64,000 bases of DNA from an uncultured Aquimarina sp. (GTDB taxonomy: Bacteria > Bacteroidota > Bacteroidia > Flavobacteriales > Flavobacteriaceae). Shown piece after piece: positions 27,576 to 37,627 of the stretch. How positions within the stretch are numbered: the stretch's first letter is position 1; each line of letters opens with the position of its first letter. The position numbers and the translations under genes were made by a program. The stretch covers positions 21,444-85,443 of the forward strand of contig CANMWA010000016.1 of assembly GCA_947501475.1 (NCBI GenBank). The letters run 5' to 3'. Below the pieces are notes generated by a model. It saw nothing but the letters and a program-made list of their open reading frames with translations. It was not told the origin of the DNA and did no database searches.

Positions 27576-29054
27576 TTAATCTTCCTTTTTAGATTGAAGT
27601 TCTTTTAGTGTTTTAATTCCATTAGTATTATTAGGATCTATCTCTACCGACTTTTTATAATTCTTGATGGCAAGTTCTTTATTTCCATCTTCCAAATAAG
27701 CCTCTCCCAAACTATCATAAACATTTCCTGATTCTGGAAATGATGCAACATTAAGTTTGAATACTTCAATAGCTTCTTTCACTTTATCAACTCTCATAAG
27801 TTGATACCCCACCATATTCATTTCTCTTTCATCAAGTGCATAAGTTTCTGAAGCCTTAATTTTTTCAAATTCCTCAAGTCCAGAGATTATGCCTTTATCC
27901 GTAATAGTACCTAATAATGAAAAAGCTACAGACTTTTTTGGAGTATCATAGGATGCGCCATAAAGAATATTACGTATAGATTTGCTCATTTTTCCAAGAT
28001 CGGTACGACCGGTATTATTAAATAATACAATTAAGTGTTTGTCTGAAGGGATTCGAGAGATAATAGTGTTAAATCCATTGATGCCACCACCATGACCTAT
28101 TACTTGAATACTATCGTTAGACTTTCCAAGGGGTTGATAGCTAATACCCCATCCGTAACCATAACCTGATTTTCCCGAAGCGTCGGGAGTAAAAATTAAA
28201 TCTTTGAATTTTTTACTAATCAATTGATCTGTATATAATGCCTGATCCCAGAGATATAAATCTTCTACTGTAGAATACATCGCCCCGGCTGCATAAGGTA
28301 TAGACATATTGAGATATGCAGAATTGGTATAAGACGTTCCAAATTTACTATATCCAGTGGCTCTATTTTTAAGGATTGTGCTATGATGATCATACCCTGT
28401 ATTATTCATTTTTAGCGGAGTGAAAATGTTTTTTTGTAACATTTGTTCATACGTTTTTCCTGAAACCTTTTCTATAATCACACCTAATAAAAAATACCCC
28501 GAATTACTATAAGCAAATTTTTCACCAGGAGTAAACTGAAGTGTAGAATCTTTAAATACTTCTACAAACTCATCTGGCGTATATGGATTACGCATATGAT
28601 CATTAAAGAAATTAGGGAAAGAAGTGTAATTTGGAATACCAGCAGTATGAGTTAGTAAATGATGTATGGTAATTTTTTCTCCAGTTGATTTGGGATAATC
28701 TTTTAAATATGTAGTAATGGGTACATCTAATTTTAATTTTCCCTCTTCTACTAATTGCATAATTAACATGCTAGTAAATTGTTTGGTGATCGATCCTAGC
28801 CTATGTTTGGTGTCTGGTTGATTTGGGATATCCCATTCCATATTGGCTAATCCATGTCCTTTTTTATAAATTACTTTTCCCTTTTCAGCAACAAGAACAG
28901 AGCCGTTAAACTGCCCATACTCATGGTGTAATTTCATTAGTTTGTCTATTTGCTCTGCTTTGGTTTGCGCAATAACAAAAGATGGAAGGATTAATAGAAT
29001 AAAGAGACCTATAAAGAATGCTTTTTTTAAAAAATGTTTTGATTTCAGTTTCAT
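27576..29054 (-). CDS. Beta-lactamase-family serine hydrolase with TPR repeats
   Basis: 492 residues. An N-terminal hydrophobic segment ends ...FVIAQ (residue 30). The beta-lactamase/class C-type domain has Ser88 in SITK, YSNSGY as the YxN motif and a terminal HGGGINGFNT. The last 90 residues hold two TPR units (GNVYDSLGEAYLEDGNKELA, then NYKKSVEIDPNN). Members are often periplasmic D-amino-acid peptidases or esterases rather than true beta-lactamases. It is in a minus-strand run with an amidohydrolase gene upstream. Confidence 0.85.
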   Translation of the reverse strand: MKLKSKHFLKKAFFIGLFILLILPSFVIAQTKAEQIDKLMKLHHEYGQFNGSVLVAEKGKVIYKKGHGLANMEWDIPNQPDTKHRLGSITKQFTSMLIMQLVEEGKLKLDVPITTYLKDYPKSTGEKITIHHLLTHTAGIPNYTSFPNFFNDHMRNPYTPDEFVEVFKDSTLQFTPGEKFAYSNSGYFLLGVIIEKVSGKTYEQMLQKNIFTPLKMNNTGYDHHSTILKNRATGYSKFGTSYTNSAYLNMSIPYAAGAMYSTVEDLYLWDQALYTDQLISKKFKDLIFTPDASGKSGYGYGWGISYQPLGKSNDSIQVIGHGGGINGFNTIISRIPSDKHLIVLFNNTGRTDLGKMSKSIRNILYGASYDTPKKSVAFSLLGTITDKGIISGLEEFEKIKASETYALDEREMNMVGYQLMRVDKVKEAIEVFKLNVASFPESGNVYDSLGEAYLEDGNKELAIKNYKKSVEIDPNNTNGIKTLKELQSKKED

Positions 29055-29103
29055 GATTGTGTATGTTTTTTTGATTGAATGATTGTGGTTTTATGTAAAG
29101 CAT

Positions 29104-30381
29104 TTATTTTTTATACACTTTCCCTTCCTTCATTACAAATACTACATTTTCCATGGTATCTATTTTTTTGGTAGGATCATCATTTAAGGCTATAATATCT
29201 GCTATAAAACCTGGGGTAATTTGCCCCAATTGATCCTGCATATTCAGGATTTTTGCGTTGGTGATAGTAGCGCTTTGTAGTGTTGCCATGGCTGGCATAC
29301 CAGCTTCGACCATATAGCCAAATTCTTTTCCATTTTGCCCATGTTTAAACACCCCTGCATCTGTACCAAAGGCAATACCAACACCACGATCGTAAGCTTT
29401 TTTAAAGGTGTTTTGAATTTTTGGACCAATCTCTAATGCTTTAGGAACAATAATAGCAGGATAGTAACCTTCTATCGCTGCTTTTTGGGTGACTTCTTTT
29501 CCCGCTGTAATAGTAGGTACTAAATACGCATTATGTTGTTTCATGAGATCCATTGTCTTTTCGCTCATTAATGTGCCATGTTCGATGGTTTTTACACCTC
29601 CAAGAATTGCACGTTGCATACCTTCATCACCATGTGCATGTGCAGCCACATGAAATCCATAATCTTTGGCGGTCTCACATATCGCTTTAATTTCTTCGAC
29701 AGTAAATTGTGGGTTCGAACTACTTTTAGCTACACTTAATACCCCTCCGGTTGCTGTTATTTTAATAAGGTCGGCTCCGTTTTTATAACGTTGTCGCACT
29801 GCTTTTTTTGCATCTTCTATACTATTTACTACACCGTCTTTTGGCCCTGGGTCACCAATTAATGATCTTTTGCTTCCATTAGTAGGATCTGCATGCCCAC
29901 CAGTAGTAGCTAATGATTTACCAGCAGTAAAAACTCTAGGACCTTTAATTTTTCCTCGTGCAATAGCTTTTTTTAGTGAAATATTGACCCCACTACCTCC
30001 TAAATCTCTTACAGTAGTAAACCCAGCCATTAATGTTTTTTTGGCAAACCCCACAGCGTTAAAAGCTAGATCAGCTTCACTATCTGTATATTTTTGCAAG
30101 TATGCTTTAGGGTTGGTTTCGCCTTCGAGATGTACATGCATATCGATTAATCCAGGCATCACAGTTTTGTTTTTAAGATCTATAGTAGTATCATCTTTTT
30201 TGCCAGAGATATAACCATCTTGAATTTTTGTGATTTTTTCTCCAGAAACGACTATGGTTTTTTCGGTAAGGACTTTACCCGATTTAGTGTCGATTAATTT
30301 TCCGCAGTGTAGATAAATATCTTGTGCTTGTGAAGAAAATGAACAGGCAAATACTAGAATAATGGTGAGTAATTTTTGCAT
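29104..30381 (-). CDS. Secreted metal-dependent amidohydrolase
   Basis: 425 residues with a signal peptide (MQKLLTIILVFACSFSSQA). Amidohydrolase-superfamily motifs: DMHVHLEGE, the carbamylated-lysine region GADLIKITATGGV, AAHAHGDEGM, TIEHGT and FGTDAGVF. This set matches the imidazolonepropionase-like / Xaa-Pro dipeptidase (prolidase-type) group. A di- or tripeptide or similar amide substrate in the periplasm is inferred. The gene downstream encodes a serine hydrolase of similar possible role in peptide breakdown. Confidence 0.85.
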   Translation of the reverse strand: MQKLLTIILVFACSFSSQAQDIYLHCGKLIDTKSGKVLTEKTIVVSGEKITKIQDGYISGKKDDTTIDLKNKTVMPGLIDMHVHLEGETNPKAYLQKYTDSEADLAFNAVGFAKKTLMAGFTTVRDLGGSGVNISLKKAIARGKIKGPRVFTAGKSLATTGGHADPTNGSKRSLIGDPGPKDGVVNSIEDAKKAVRQRYKNGADLIKITATGGVLSVAKSSSNPQFTVEEIKAICETAKDYGFHVAAHAHGDEGMQRAILGGVKTIEHGTLMSEKTMDLMKQHNAYLVPTITAGKEVTQKAAIEGYYPAIIVPKALEIGPKIQNTFKKAYDRGVGIAFGTDAGVFKHGQNGKEFGYMVEAGMPAMATLQSATITNAKILNMQDQLGQITPGFIADIIALNDDPTKKIDTMENVVFVMKEGKVYKK

Positions 30382-30405
30382 TATGTGAAGAGTGTATGTT
30401 AGAAA

Positions 30406-31575
30406 TTAAGAATTTACAAATTCGATAACTGTTTTAGTAATAAAAGCAATTTGCTCATCATCTAATTCGGTATGCATAGGTAATGAGATTACTTCTTTTA
30501 TCAATTGATTAGTAACTGGAAAATCTGCCTCATTATAACGATCATCTCGATAGGCTTTTTGGCTATGTAGAGGTATTGGATAATAGACTCCGCATGGGAT
30601 CCCATTGTCATTAAGATGTTGCGCTAAGTCATCTCTTTTTCCATTTGTAATTCTTAGTGTATATTGATGAAACACATGACAATTACAGGTATCACAAATT
30701 GTATTATGATTGGTGCCACAACCATTACCTTCTACTTTTGGAGTTATAATGTTCGGGATATTATTAAAAGCGTTGTTATATTTTCTGGCTGCTGATCTTC
30801 GGGCATTGTTGTAATTATCCAGATTAGGAAGCTTAGCCCTCAATACTGCTGCTTGTATAGCATCCAAACGAGAATTTACACCCACTACATCATGGTGGTA
30901 CCTTTTATACATTCCATGGTTTACAACTCCACGAATGGTATGTGCTAGGTCATCATCATTAGTAAAAATAGCACCACCATCACCATAGCATCCCAGATTT
31001 TTTGATGGAAAAAATGAAGTAGAGGCTACATGACCAATCGTTCCGGTTTTTACAATCGTTCCGTCATTAAATTTATAATTAGCACCTATGCCTTGTGCAT
31101 TATCCTCTATTACATACAAGTTATGTTCTTTTGCAATAGCCATAATTGCGTCCATATTTGCACTTTGACCAAATAAATGAACGGGTACGATTGCTTTGGT
31201 TTTTGGTGTAATTGCTTTTTTGATGGCCTCAGGATCAATATTAAAAGAATCGGGATCTACATCAACCAATACGGGAGTAAGCCTTAGTAATGCAATAACT
31301 TCTACAGTTGCAGCAAAAGTAAAATCGGCAGTAATAATTTCATCACCAGGCTCTAGTCCTAGTCCCATCATAGTAATTTGCAAAGCATCGGTACCATTGG
31401 CACATGGGATAACGTGTTTTACATTTAGGTATTCTTCTAGTTCTTTTTGAAAACTGTGGACTTCTGGTCCGTTAATAAATGCTGTAGAATGTATAACTTC
31501 AAGTACAGATGTGTCTACTTGTTCTTTGATTTGTTCATATTGACCCTTTAGATCAACCATTTGTATTTTCTTCAT
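30406..31575 (-). CDS. DegT/DnrJ/EryC1/StrS-family sugar aminotransferase
   Basis: 389 residues from the preferred ATG (MKKIQMVDLKGQ); an in-frame ATG 33 bases upstream adds an atypical leader. PLP-dependent enzyme that aminates nucleotide-linked ketosugars. Motifs: ANGTDALQI, GDEIITADFTFAATVEVI, the PLP lysine in TSFFPSKNLGCYGDGGA, and VVGVNSRLDAIQAAVLRAKL. An unusual Cys/His-rich loop (NGCGTNHNTICDTCNCHVFHQY) could bind a metal. The enzyme is usually in lipopolysaccharide or surface-glycan synthesis, but no sugar-nucleotide genes flank it; waaA is about 2 kb away. Confidence 0.85.
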   Translation of the reverse strand: MKKIQMVDLKGQYEQIKEQVDTSVLEVIHSTAFINGPEVHSFQKELEEYLNVKHVIPCANGTDALQITMMGLGLEPGDEIITADFTFAATVEVIALLRLTPVLVDVDPDSFNIDPEAIKKAITPKTKAIVPVHLFGQSANMDAIMAIAKEHNLYVIEDNAQGIGANYKFNDGTIVKTGTIGHVASTSFFPSKNLGCYGDGGAIFTNDDDLAHTIRGVVNHGMYKRYHHDVVGVNSRLDAIQAAVLRAKLPNLDNYNNARRSAARKYNNAFNNIPNIITPKVEGNGCGTNHNTICDTCNCHVFHQYTLRITNGKRDDLAQHLNDNGIPCGVYYPIPLHSQKAYRDDRYNEADFPVTNQLIKEVISLPMHTELDDEQIAFITKTVIEFVNS

Positions 31576-31673
31576 GAATGCGTGTATTGTAACCTCACGA
31601 AAGTACAAAATATTGATACTATTGCCAATGTTAAATAAAGTTTAGATAAATATTTATGATATCATATAATAAA

Positions 31674-31713
31674 GCAAAGTATCTAATGCAGAACGCTATT
31701 TTAGATACTTTGC
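31674..31713 (-). terminator. Terminator after the secreted lipase gene
   Basis: Perfect 13-bp arms GCAAAGTATCTAA and TTAGATACTTTGC with a 14-base loop. On the minus strand a T-rich tail follows. Confidence 0.75.
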
Positions 31714-31735
31714 CTAAGGGGGGAACTTACTTACC

Positions 31736-33538
31736 TTAATTGCTTTTGATAAATTTTATGGTATTAAACTCATTTACCTTAAGAAGGTAGATCCCCTGGT
31801 TTAAATGCTTAAGGTAATTTGATATATTGTAGGTTGTAGTTGGTCCTGTTTTTATTTGGAATTTTTTGATTAGTTTTCCGGTAATATTATATATCTTGAT
31901 TTGAAGACGACTAGAGGATATCGTATTATTAATCATAAGTGAAGCTCTGTTTTTAACCGAGTTTGGTATGAGCTGGATTGATTTTTTTTCTGCCTTAAAA
32001 GAGTGTCCGTCTTCTTCATTATTTAGGCCTTTGCTAATATTTCCAACTACAAACCCAGAAATAATACTTCTTTTAAAGTTATTTTCACTTTCAGAATTCA
32101 AAAACAAGCTATATACACCTTCATCCAAGCCTTTGGTGTCAAAATAAAAACTATCATTTTTTTGATCAAAATCAATTACTTCAGCGGCACCTTGTATAGG
32201 AGAACCATCGATATTAGCTGTTTTAGTAATTACTGCTCGTACATTAACATTTTTAGGCACATTAAGATCTTTTTTCTTGGAGTAAATGTCAACTTTCAAC
32301 CTAGGAAAGTCATTGATTCTTTTTTGCTGCAAAGACATCTTGATTTCATTGTCTTGTTTTACAAAAGCAACAAACCTTGAATTACTCTTTAGATATAGAT
32401 CACTTTCAGAAACAGAAATAAAGGTATTGTGATTTTGAGAGTGGTAGCTTTTAAAACTTTTAGATGTTCTACGGGTATCAAAAACTTGAAATGTTGCATT
32501 TGTATTTTCATGAAGAATTTCTGCTACGGCATAGTTCGAATTTTTATCAAGTACTATTTTATCATATTCATTTTCTGAATGTATAATGTAGTAGTCGCTC
32601 TCGATTTTTGAATTCTTATTTTCATGATTGGGTAGTACATTACTTTTTTGAGTTTTATTTTCGATATATGATTTTACATAAGGCCAGCTAAATTGTCCTA
32701 AACCCACGTCGAGATGATCAAAAATAGCTCTTGAGTCATTTCTCTCAAAAACATATTCGGCACCAGGTCTTAGTGTACTGCTATAGGGTGATACTCCATC
32801 ATTTGTGCCTTGCACGGGAAGCAAAATTCCTCCTGTAACCAAAAAAGCAGCTGCAGCAATAGTAGATCCTTTATAAAAACCTGAAGCTCCCAATACCACA
32901 AATTTTTCGGGTTCGTTATTAGGGTGATTATCTAGTGTAGGCCGAACTACATTTCTACAATAATATGTAGTCGAGGTCCTGGCACCTTCGTTAAGTCCGG
33001 TAAGTCTCCATGCCCAATTTAACCAAGGCATTTGTGATATATCTGCAAGATAAGTGCCCCAAAACGGGGTTCCTAAAGCAAAGGCTTTGGTTACTTTATT
33101 ATTTTTTTCGTATTGAAACATAGCAGCTTCAGACGCTTTGCCACCATTGCTATGACCAACCAGATATACTTGTGGAACATTATATTTTTTTGTGACAATA
33201 TCGATAGATTCTGCAAGTAATTTTCCATTTATCCAAATGCCTTTACCACGAGTGGTAGCTACAAAAACTGCTTGGTATCCTTCTTTATAGGTATCTCTGT
33301 AAAATGAATTATCGAAAAGAAATTGCCCTTGATTAAGATCGATATATCCATGATTAAACACAATTACTTTTCCATTGTAATTAGAAGGTGTAGCACCATA
33401 ATGAATTGTTGATTTTACTAGGGGTCCAATAAATAATGGACTTAACTTATCTGGAGTGGGGAGTTGTACTTCTAAAAAATTTTGAGAAAATATGAAAGCA
33501 CACGAAAATAATGCAATTAAAGTAGTTTTTAATTTCAT
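31736..33538 (-). CDS. Secreted alpha/beta-hydrolase (lipase-like) with type IX sorting domain
   Basis: 600 residues with a signal peptide (MKLKTTLIALFSCAFIFSQN). An alpha/beta-hydrolase domain fills about residues 40-300, with nucleophile Ser130 in GHSNGG and VIVFNHGYID as oxyanion region. A middle beta-rich region follows. The last 75 residues are a type A type IX secretion sorting domain (LQIKIYNITGKLIKKFQIK, then YLKHLNQGIYLLKV), so the product is exported through the outer membrane and probably anchored. Lipase, esterase or polyester-hydrolase activity is inferred; the substrate is unknown. Confidence 0.85.
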   Translation of the reverse strand: MKLKTTLIALFSCAFIFSQNFLEVQLPTPDKLSPLFIGPLVKSTIHYGATPSNYNGKVIVFNHGYIDLNQGQFLFDNSFYRDTYKEGYQAVFVATTRGKGIWINGKLLAESIDIVTKKYNVPQVYLVGHSNGGKASEAAMFQYEKNNKVTKAFALGTPFWGTYLADISQMPWLNWAWRLTGLNEGARTSTTYYCRNVVRPTLDNHPNNEPEKFVVLGASGFYKGSTIAAAAFLVTGGILLPVQGTNDGVSPYSSTLRPGAEYVFERNDSRAIFDHLDVGLGQFSWPYVKSYIENKTQKSNVLPNHENKNSKIESDYYIIHSENEYDKIVLDKNSNYAVAEILHENTNATFQVFDTRRTSKSFKSYHSQNHNTFISVSESDLYLKSNSRFVAFVKQDNEIKMSLQQKRINDFPRLKVDIYSKKKDLNVPKNVNVRAVITKTANIDGSPIQGAAEVIDFDQKNDSFYFDTKGLDEGVYSLFLNSESENNFKRSIISGFVVGNISKGLNNEEDGHSFKAEKKSIQLIPNSVKNRASLMINNTISSSRLQIKIYNITGKLIKKFQIKTGPTTTYNISNYLKHLNQGIYLLKVNEFNTIKFIKSN

Positions 33539-33726
33539 GGTTGATGAGTTTGTGTGATAATTAGTGTTAAGTTACTAATTTTTTAACAATTGTATTAGTT
33601 TTTTATCGTGATTTGTGTTATAAATTTAGTTTTTTATTAAATATAAAAAAGAGAGAGCTTTAAAGATTTTCGGTATTAAATTACAATAAAGAGGTGTATT
33701 TTAGCAATTCATAAAAATCATTACGC

Positions 33727-34974
33727 TTGAGTATTCTATATAGTTTCTTTATCAGTCTTTTTAATTTGGGGTTACCAATTATTGGATTATTTAGCCCTAA
33801 GCTCAAATTATTTGTAACAGGAAGAAAAACTGTTTTCAATACTTTAAAAGAACAATTCTCTGCTCAAGATCGAGTCTTGTGGTTTCATTGTGCGTCATTA
33901 GGAGAATATGAACAAGGTGTGCCTGTGATGGAAGAGTTAAAAAAGAAGTATCCAGAGCATAAATTATTAGTTACTTTTTTTTCACCATCAGGATATGAGG
34001 TAAAGAAAAATAGTACACTGGCAGATGTTATTGTATACCTTCCTTTGGACACTAAAGCAAATGCCAAACGATTTATAGAGTTTTCGCATCCAGAACTAGC
34101 TGTTTTTGTGAAATATGAGTTTTGGCCTAATTATTTGAAAACCTTACAAGTAAAGAGTATTCCAGCGGTCTTTATATCAACCACATTTAGAGAAGATCAA
34201 GTGTTTTTTAAGTGGTATGGGGGATTTATGAGAAAGGTTTTGCAAACTGTGGATTATTTTTTTGTTCAGGATGAAATATCAAAAAAATTAATCGAAGGGT
34301 TAGGCTATGAAAATGTTACATTAAGTGGTGATACACGTTTTGATAGAGTATCTCACCAGATTGAAATGGATAATCATGTAGATTTTATTTCAGAGTTTAT
34401 TGATGATAGGCTATGTGTTGTAATTGGTAGCTCCTGGCCAGAGGATGAGACTGTTTTTATTGATTTTGTAAATCAGGCTTCAGATAATGTTTGTTTTATT
34501 ATTGCTCCACACGAAATAAAGAATAGTAGTGTACATTCTTTGAAACAAAAAATTAAAAAGAGAACGGTCTTATATTCAGAAAAAGAAGGAAAAACCTTAA
34601 AAAATCATGAAGTATTTATCATGAATACGATTGGGTATTTATCTCGAGTATATAGTTATGGAGATATTGCTTATGTTGGTGGAGCGATGGGAACAACAGG
34701 ATTGCATAATATTCTTGAACCTGCTACTTTTGGTATCCCTATAGTAATAGGTAAGAATTTTGAAAAATTTAGGGAAGCCAAACAACTTCAAAAATTAGCA
34801 GGGTTATTTTCTGTATCAAGTTCTGAAGAGTTTTTGCAGCTTATGAATAAGCTAGTAAATGATAAAAAGTTTAGAGAAAAAACAGGAATGATCACGGGTC
34901 ATTTTATCAATAGTAATACTGGTGCCACAGGGTTAATCAACAAATATTTGATTCATAAAATTAATAATCTTTGA
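33727..34974 (+). CDS. waaA: 3-deoxy-D-manno-octulosonic-acid (Kdo) transferase
   Basis: 415-residue inner-membrane glycosyltransferase that adds Kdo to lipid A. N-terminal anchor helix, then WFHCASLGEYEQG (family motif), VTFFSPSGYEVKKN, YEFWPNYL, GDTRFDRV, the Rossmann-like GSSWPEDE, and the acceptor/donor-site HNILEPATFGIPIVIG. The start is TTG: no ATG lies between the preceding in-frame stop and the conserved N-terminus. It appears independent of its divergent neighbour. Confidence 0.92.
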   Translation: MSILYSFFISLFNLGLPIIGLFSPKLKLFVTGRKTVFNTLKEQFSAQDRVLWFHCASLGEYEQGVPVMEELKKKYPEHKLLVTFFSPSGYEVKKNSTLADVIVYLPLDTKANAKRFIEFSHPELAVFVKYEFWPNYLKTLQVKSIPAVFISTTFREDQVFFKWYGGFMRKVLQTVDYFFVQDEISKKLIEGLGYENVTLSGDTRFDRVSHQIEMDNHVDFISEFIDDRLCVVIGSSWPEDETVFIDFVNQASDNVCFIIAPHEIKNSSVHSLKQKIKKRTVLYSEKEGKTLKNHEVFIMNTIGYLSRVYSYGDIAYVGGAMGTTGLHNILEPATFGIPIVIGKNFEKFREAKQLQKLAGLFSVSSSEEFLQLMNKLVNDKKFREKTGMITGHFINSNTGATGLINKYLIHKINNL

Positions 34975-35010
34975 AGTAATTTTTTATAAGTATCAAAACA
35001 AGTAATAAAA

Positions 35011-35415
35011 ATGGAAGTGTTTAGAGGTATAGGTAGATTGATATTAAGCATAGTAACTATCTATTATTCAACTTTAATATTTGCAAAATTCACACTTGAA
35101 GGGGTAGTGCCATCGGCAATTACTATTCAAAATACTATTGGTTTTTTACTAATTTTTAATTTTGTTATTTATCAAATTTTAAAAGGAATAAAAGAAATTC
35201 AAAATAAAGAAATTACCTATAAATGGATGTTGATTTTTACCATTGGGTTTTGGATAAACTTTTTGTTTATTTTACCTGTATTGCTTAAATCTTCTGGTTT
35301 TGTGTTTAGTTTTAGTGCTTTTATATTTTACTTCTTTGTTGTGGTAGGGATGTATTTTTTCTTATATGATTTAAAAAGATTTTTGAAACCAGTACTACAA
35401 AATAAAGAAGAGTAA
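35011..35415 (+). CDS. Small integral membrane protein of unknown function
   Basis: 134 residues with four hydrophobic segments (about 10-28, 40-60, 70-92 and 98-120) and a charged connecting loop (KGIKEIQNKEITYK). No recognised family. It begins 37 bases after waaA on the same strand and could be co-transcribed, which would hint at an envelope role; this is weak inference. Confidence 0.55.
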   Translation: MEVFRGIGRLILSIVTIYYSTLIFAKFTLEGVVPSAITIQNTIGFLLIFNFVIYQILKGIKEIQNKEITYKWMLIFTIGFWINFLFILPVLLKSSGFVFSFSAFIFYFFVVVGMYFFLYDLKRFLKPVLQNKEE

Positions 35416-35478
35416 GGCGGGTAGATTTTATGATATCTTGAGTTCTTATTAATTGATAATGTTGATTGTTAAAATATA

Positions 35479-36135
35479 TTAAACGGTTACTGCTTCATTA
35501 AAATACCTTCTGAAAGGAAGCATTTCTTTGTATACTGAAATCACTTTTTCCATAAAATCATCTTTAAGGATATCATTTTTGGTCAATGGATGTATTACTG
35601 CAAATGTGCGATGTCGCAATAAATCGATATGTTTATGATCTGATGAGTATCCTTTTGGAGCTTTTTTAAGTTTATCTTCATCTAGTAAAAGCCCACCAAA
35701 AGTAGTTTTGAAGCTTTTTTTGTTTATAATTTTTATTAATTCTTCTCCATTATAATCAATTGCTTCACGAATGCTATTTAAGATTTTGTGATCTGGTTTC
35801 CAATATCCACCGGCTAATAAACATTCAGATACACCAATATGCACATAAAAATCCCCTTGTTTAGTGCGTTGATCTAACCCAGCGCCAAAATGATCTTTAT
35901 ATACGGGTTTATTTGGGTGAAATAGAAGGTTGTTGTTGATGCGATTAATACCTTTTTTGCCAGGAGTAGGATAGTAGTCACTGTCGATATCGGCTAATCT
36001 TGTATCTAATTCATCCAACCATAAAATAAATGAATTTCTAATACTATGGTAACGTTTTCTATGCGCATCCATCCATTCCTTATGATTATTGTCTTGTAAA
36101 TCCTGAAGGAATTGAAATAATGCAGCAAAATCCAT
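35479..36135 (-). CDS. DUF2461 family protein
   Basis: 218-residue cytosolic protein of the DUF2461 (TIGR02453) family: FLQDLQDNNHKEWMDAHRKRY at the N-terminus, then RINNNLLFHPNKPVYKDHFGA, YVHIGVSECLLAGGYW and the C-terminal MEKVISVYKEMLPFRRYFNEA. The function is unknown. It is close behind the deoxynucleoside kinase gene (25 bases), likely in one transcript. Confidence 0.88.
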   Translation of the reverse strand: MDFAALFQFLQDLQDNNHKEWMDAHRKRYHSIRNSFILWLDELDTRLADIDSDYYPTPGKKGINRINNNLLFHPNKPVYKDHFGAGLDQRTKQGDFYVHIGVSECLLAGGYWKPDHKILNSIREAIDYNGEELIKIINKKSFKTTFGGLLLDEDKLKKAPKGYSSDHKHIDLLRHRTFAVIHPLTKNDILKDDFMEKVISVYKEMLPFRRYFNEAVTV

Positions 36136-36160
36136 ATACTATTAAAATAATTAGATCTTT

Positions 36161-36775
36161 TTAGAATAAACCATTAAGTTCGGCATCGATACGATTAATA
36201 ATATTTCCTAGATCCTCTGGATTATCGACAAAATTAAGATTGTCTACATCAACGATAATTAAATTTCCTTTGTCATAATCATGTGCCCAAGCCTCATAAC
36301 GTTCGTTAAGTCGACTTAGGTAATCGATACTAATGGTATTTTCGTATTCACGACCACGTTTATGGATTTGTGATACTAGATTGGGTATACTGCTTCTAAG
36401 ATAAATCAGTAAGTCTGGCCCTTCTACAACATCTTCCATAAGGTCAAAAAGTGATTTATAGTTTTCAAAATCACGATTTGTCATTAACCCCATGGCGTGT
36501 AAGTTGGGAGCAAAAATATATGCATCTTCATAGATGGTTCTATCCTGAATAATATCTTTTCCACTTTTACGAATGTCCAGAATTTGTCTAAAACGACTAT
36601 TTAGGAAATAGATTTGTAAATTAAAAGACCAACGTTCCATTTTGTTATAGAAATCCTCTAGATATGGATTTTCTAATACATCTTCAAAGTGAGCCTCCCA
36701 TTTGTAATGTTTAGCAAGTAATCGGGTTAATGTGGTTTTTCCAGCGCCGATATTTCCAGCTATAGCTATATGCAT
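36161..36775 (-). CDS. Deoxynucleoside kinase (dCK/dGK family)
   Basis: 204-residue cytosolic kinase that phosphorylates deoxynucleosides for salvage. P-loop GNIGAGKT at residues 7-14, the ERS-like signature (here QDRTIYEDAYIFA), RGREYENTISIDYLSRLNERYEAW in the lid region and a terminal VDVDNLNFV motif are all typical of the deoxyadenosine/deoxyguanosine kinase group. The base specificity cannot be told. It precedes a DUF2461 gene on the same strand. Confidence 0.9.
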   Translation of the reverse strand: MHIAIAGNIGAGKTTLTRLLAKHYKWEAHFEDVLENPYLEDFYNKMERWSFNLQIYFLNSRFRQILDIRKSGKDIIQDRTIYEDAYIFAPNLHAMGLMTNRDFENYKSLFDLMEDVVEGPDLLIYLRSSIPNLVSQIHKRGREYENTISIDYLSRLNERYEAWAHDYDKGNLIIVDVDNLNFVDNPEDLGNIINRIDAELNGLF

Positions 36776-37023
36776 AGTCGATTGTTTTTCTTGGGGTTGT
36801 TTTTGTGAAACAATACGTTAAAGTATGGGCGTAAATATAATAGATTTTATGAGTAACATAAAGAGGATGGGTAAGAATTTCGGTAAGAATCATGTTTTAA
36901 AACTATAGATGTAGCCAATTTGCAATATGAATTGATCAAAATTAATCTTAATTAATAAGATTTGTAATTTATGTAAGTAGATTTACGACCTATCTATTAG
37001 AAACCTAAAAAGCAATAGTAATT

Positions 37024-37536
37024 ATGATGTATAGAGTATTAGGATTTTTAATATTTGTAATTATTTCTTGTAATCCAAGTAAAGAAAATACGTCTAATGA
37101 TGTGCAATTAAATCTAAAACAAGGAATGGAGGTTTTTAAAAATCAGGGAGTTATTACAAAAATAAGCGCTCAAAATTTTGAAGATACATATACTACATTA
37201 GTTGAGGTTCTTACTAATAACCCAAATTTGAAAATTATAACACAATTAGATCATCAAGCGAATGCAGCATCTGTAGGTTTAGAATTAAACCCTACGCGCA
37301 TTATTATGTTTGGAAATCCTAAATTAGGAACTCCATTAATGCAAGACTCTCAAATCACTGCATTAGATTTACCTCAAAAGATTTTAGTGTGGCAAGATGA
37401 TCAAGGTATAGTTAAGGTATCGTATAATGATCCACAATTTTTAAAACTACGTCATACTATTAAGAGCAAAGAAGATATATTAACTACTATAGCAAAGGCT
37501 TTAGATAACATTACAGCAAAAGCCACTATTTTATAG
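37024..37536 (+). CDS. DUF302 family lipoprotein
   Basis: 170 residues. Signal peptide with lipobox ending IISC (residue 16), then NPSKE. The rest is a DUF302 domain: TLVEVLTNNPNLKIITQLDHQANAASVGLELNPTRIIMFGNPKLGTPLMQ, ending LPQKILVWQDDQGIVKVSYNDP, in the family's usual order. DUF302 domains are found in proteins of unknown role, some linked to redox or metal stress. A second copy could be expected elsewhere; none is in this window. Confidence 0.85.
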   Translation: MMYRVLGFLIFVIISCNPSKENTSNDVQLNLKQGMEVFKNQGVITKISAQNFEDTYTTLVEVLTNNPNLKIITQLDHQANAASVGLELNPTRIIMFGNPKLGTPLMQDSQITALDLPQKILVWQDDQGIVKVSYNDPQFLKLRHTIKSKEDILTTIAKALDNITAKATIL

Positions 37537-37627
37537 TAAGTAATTACAATAATTGAGTTAGCCAAAACTTTTGATATATCTCTTATATCCCCTTGAACCA
37601 AATGTTATTTTAATTTTTTCAAGGGGT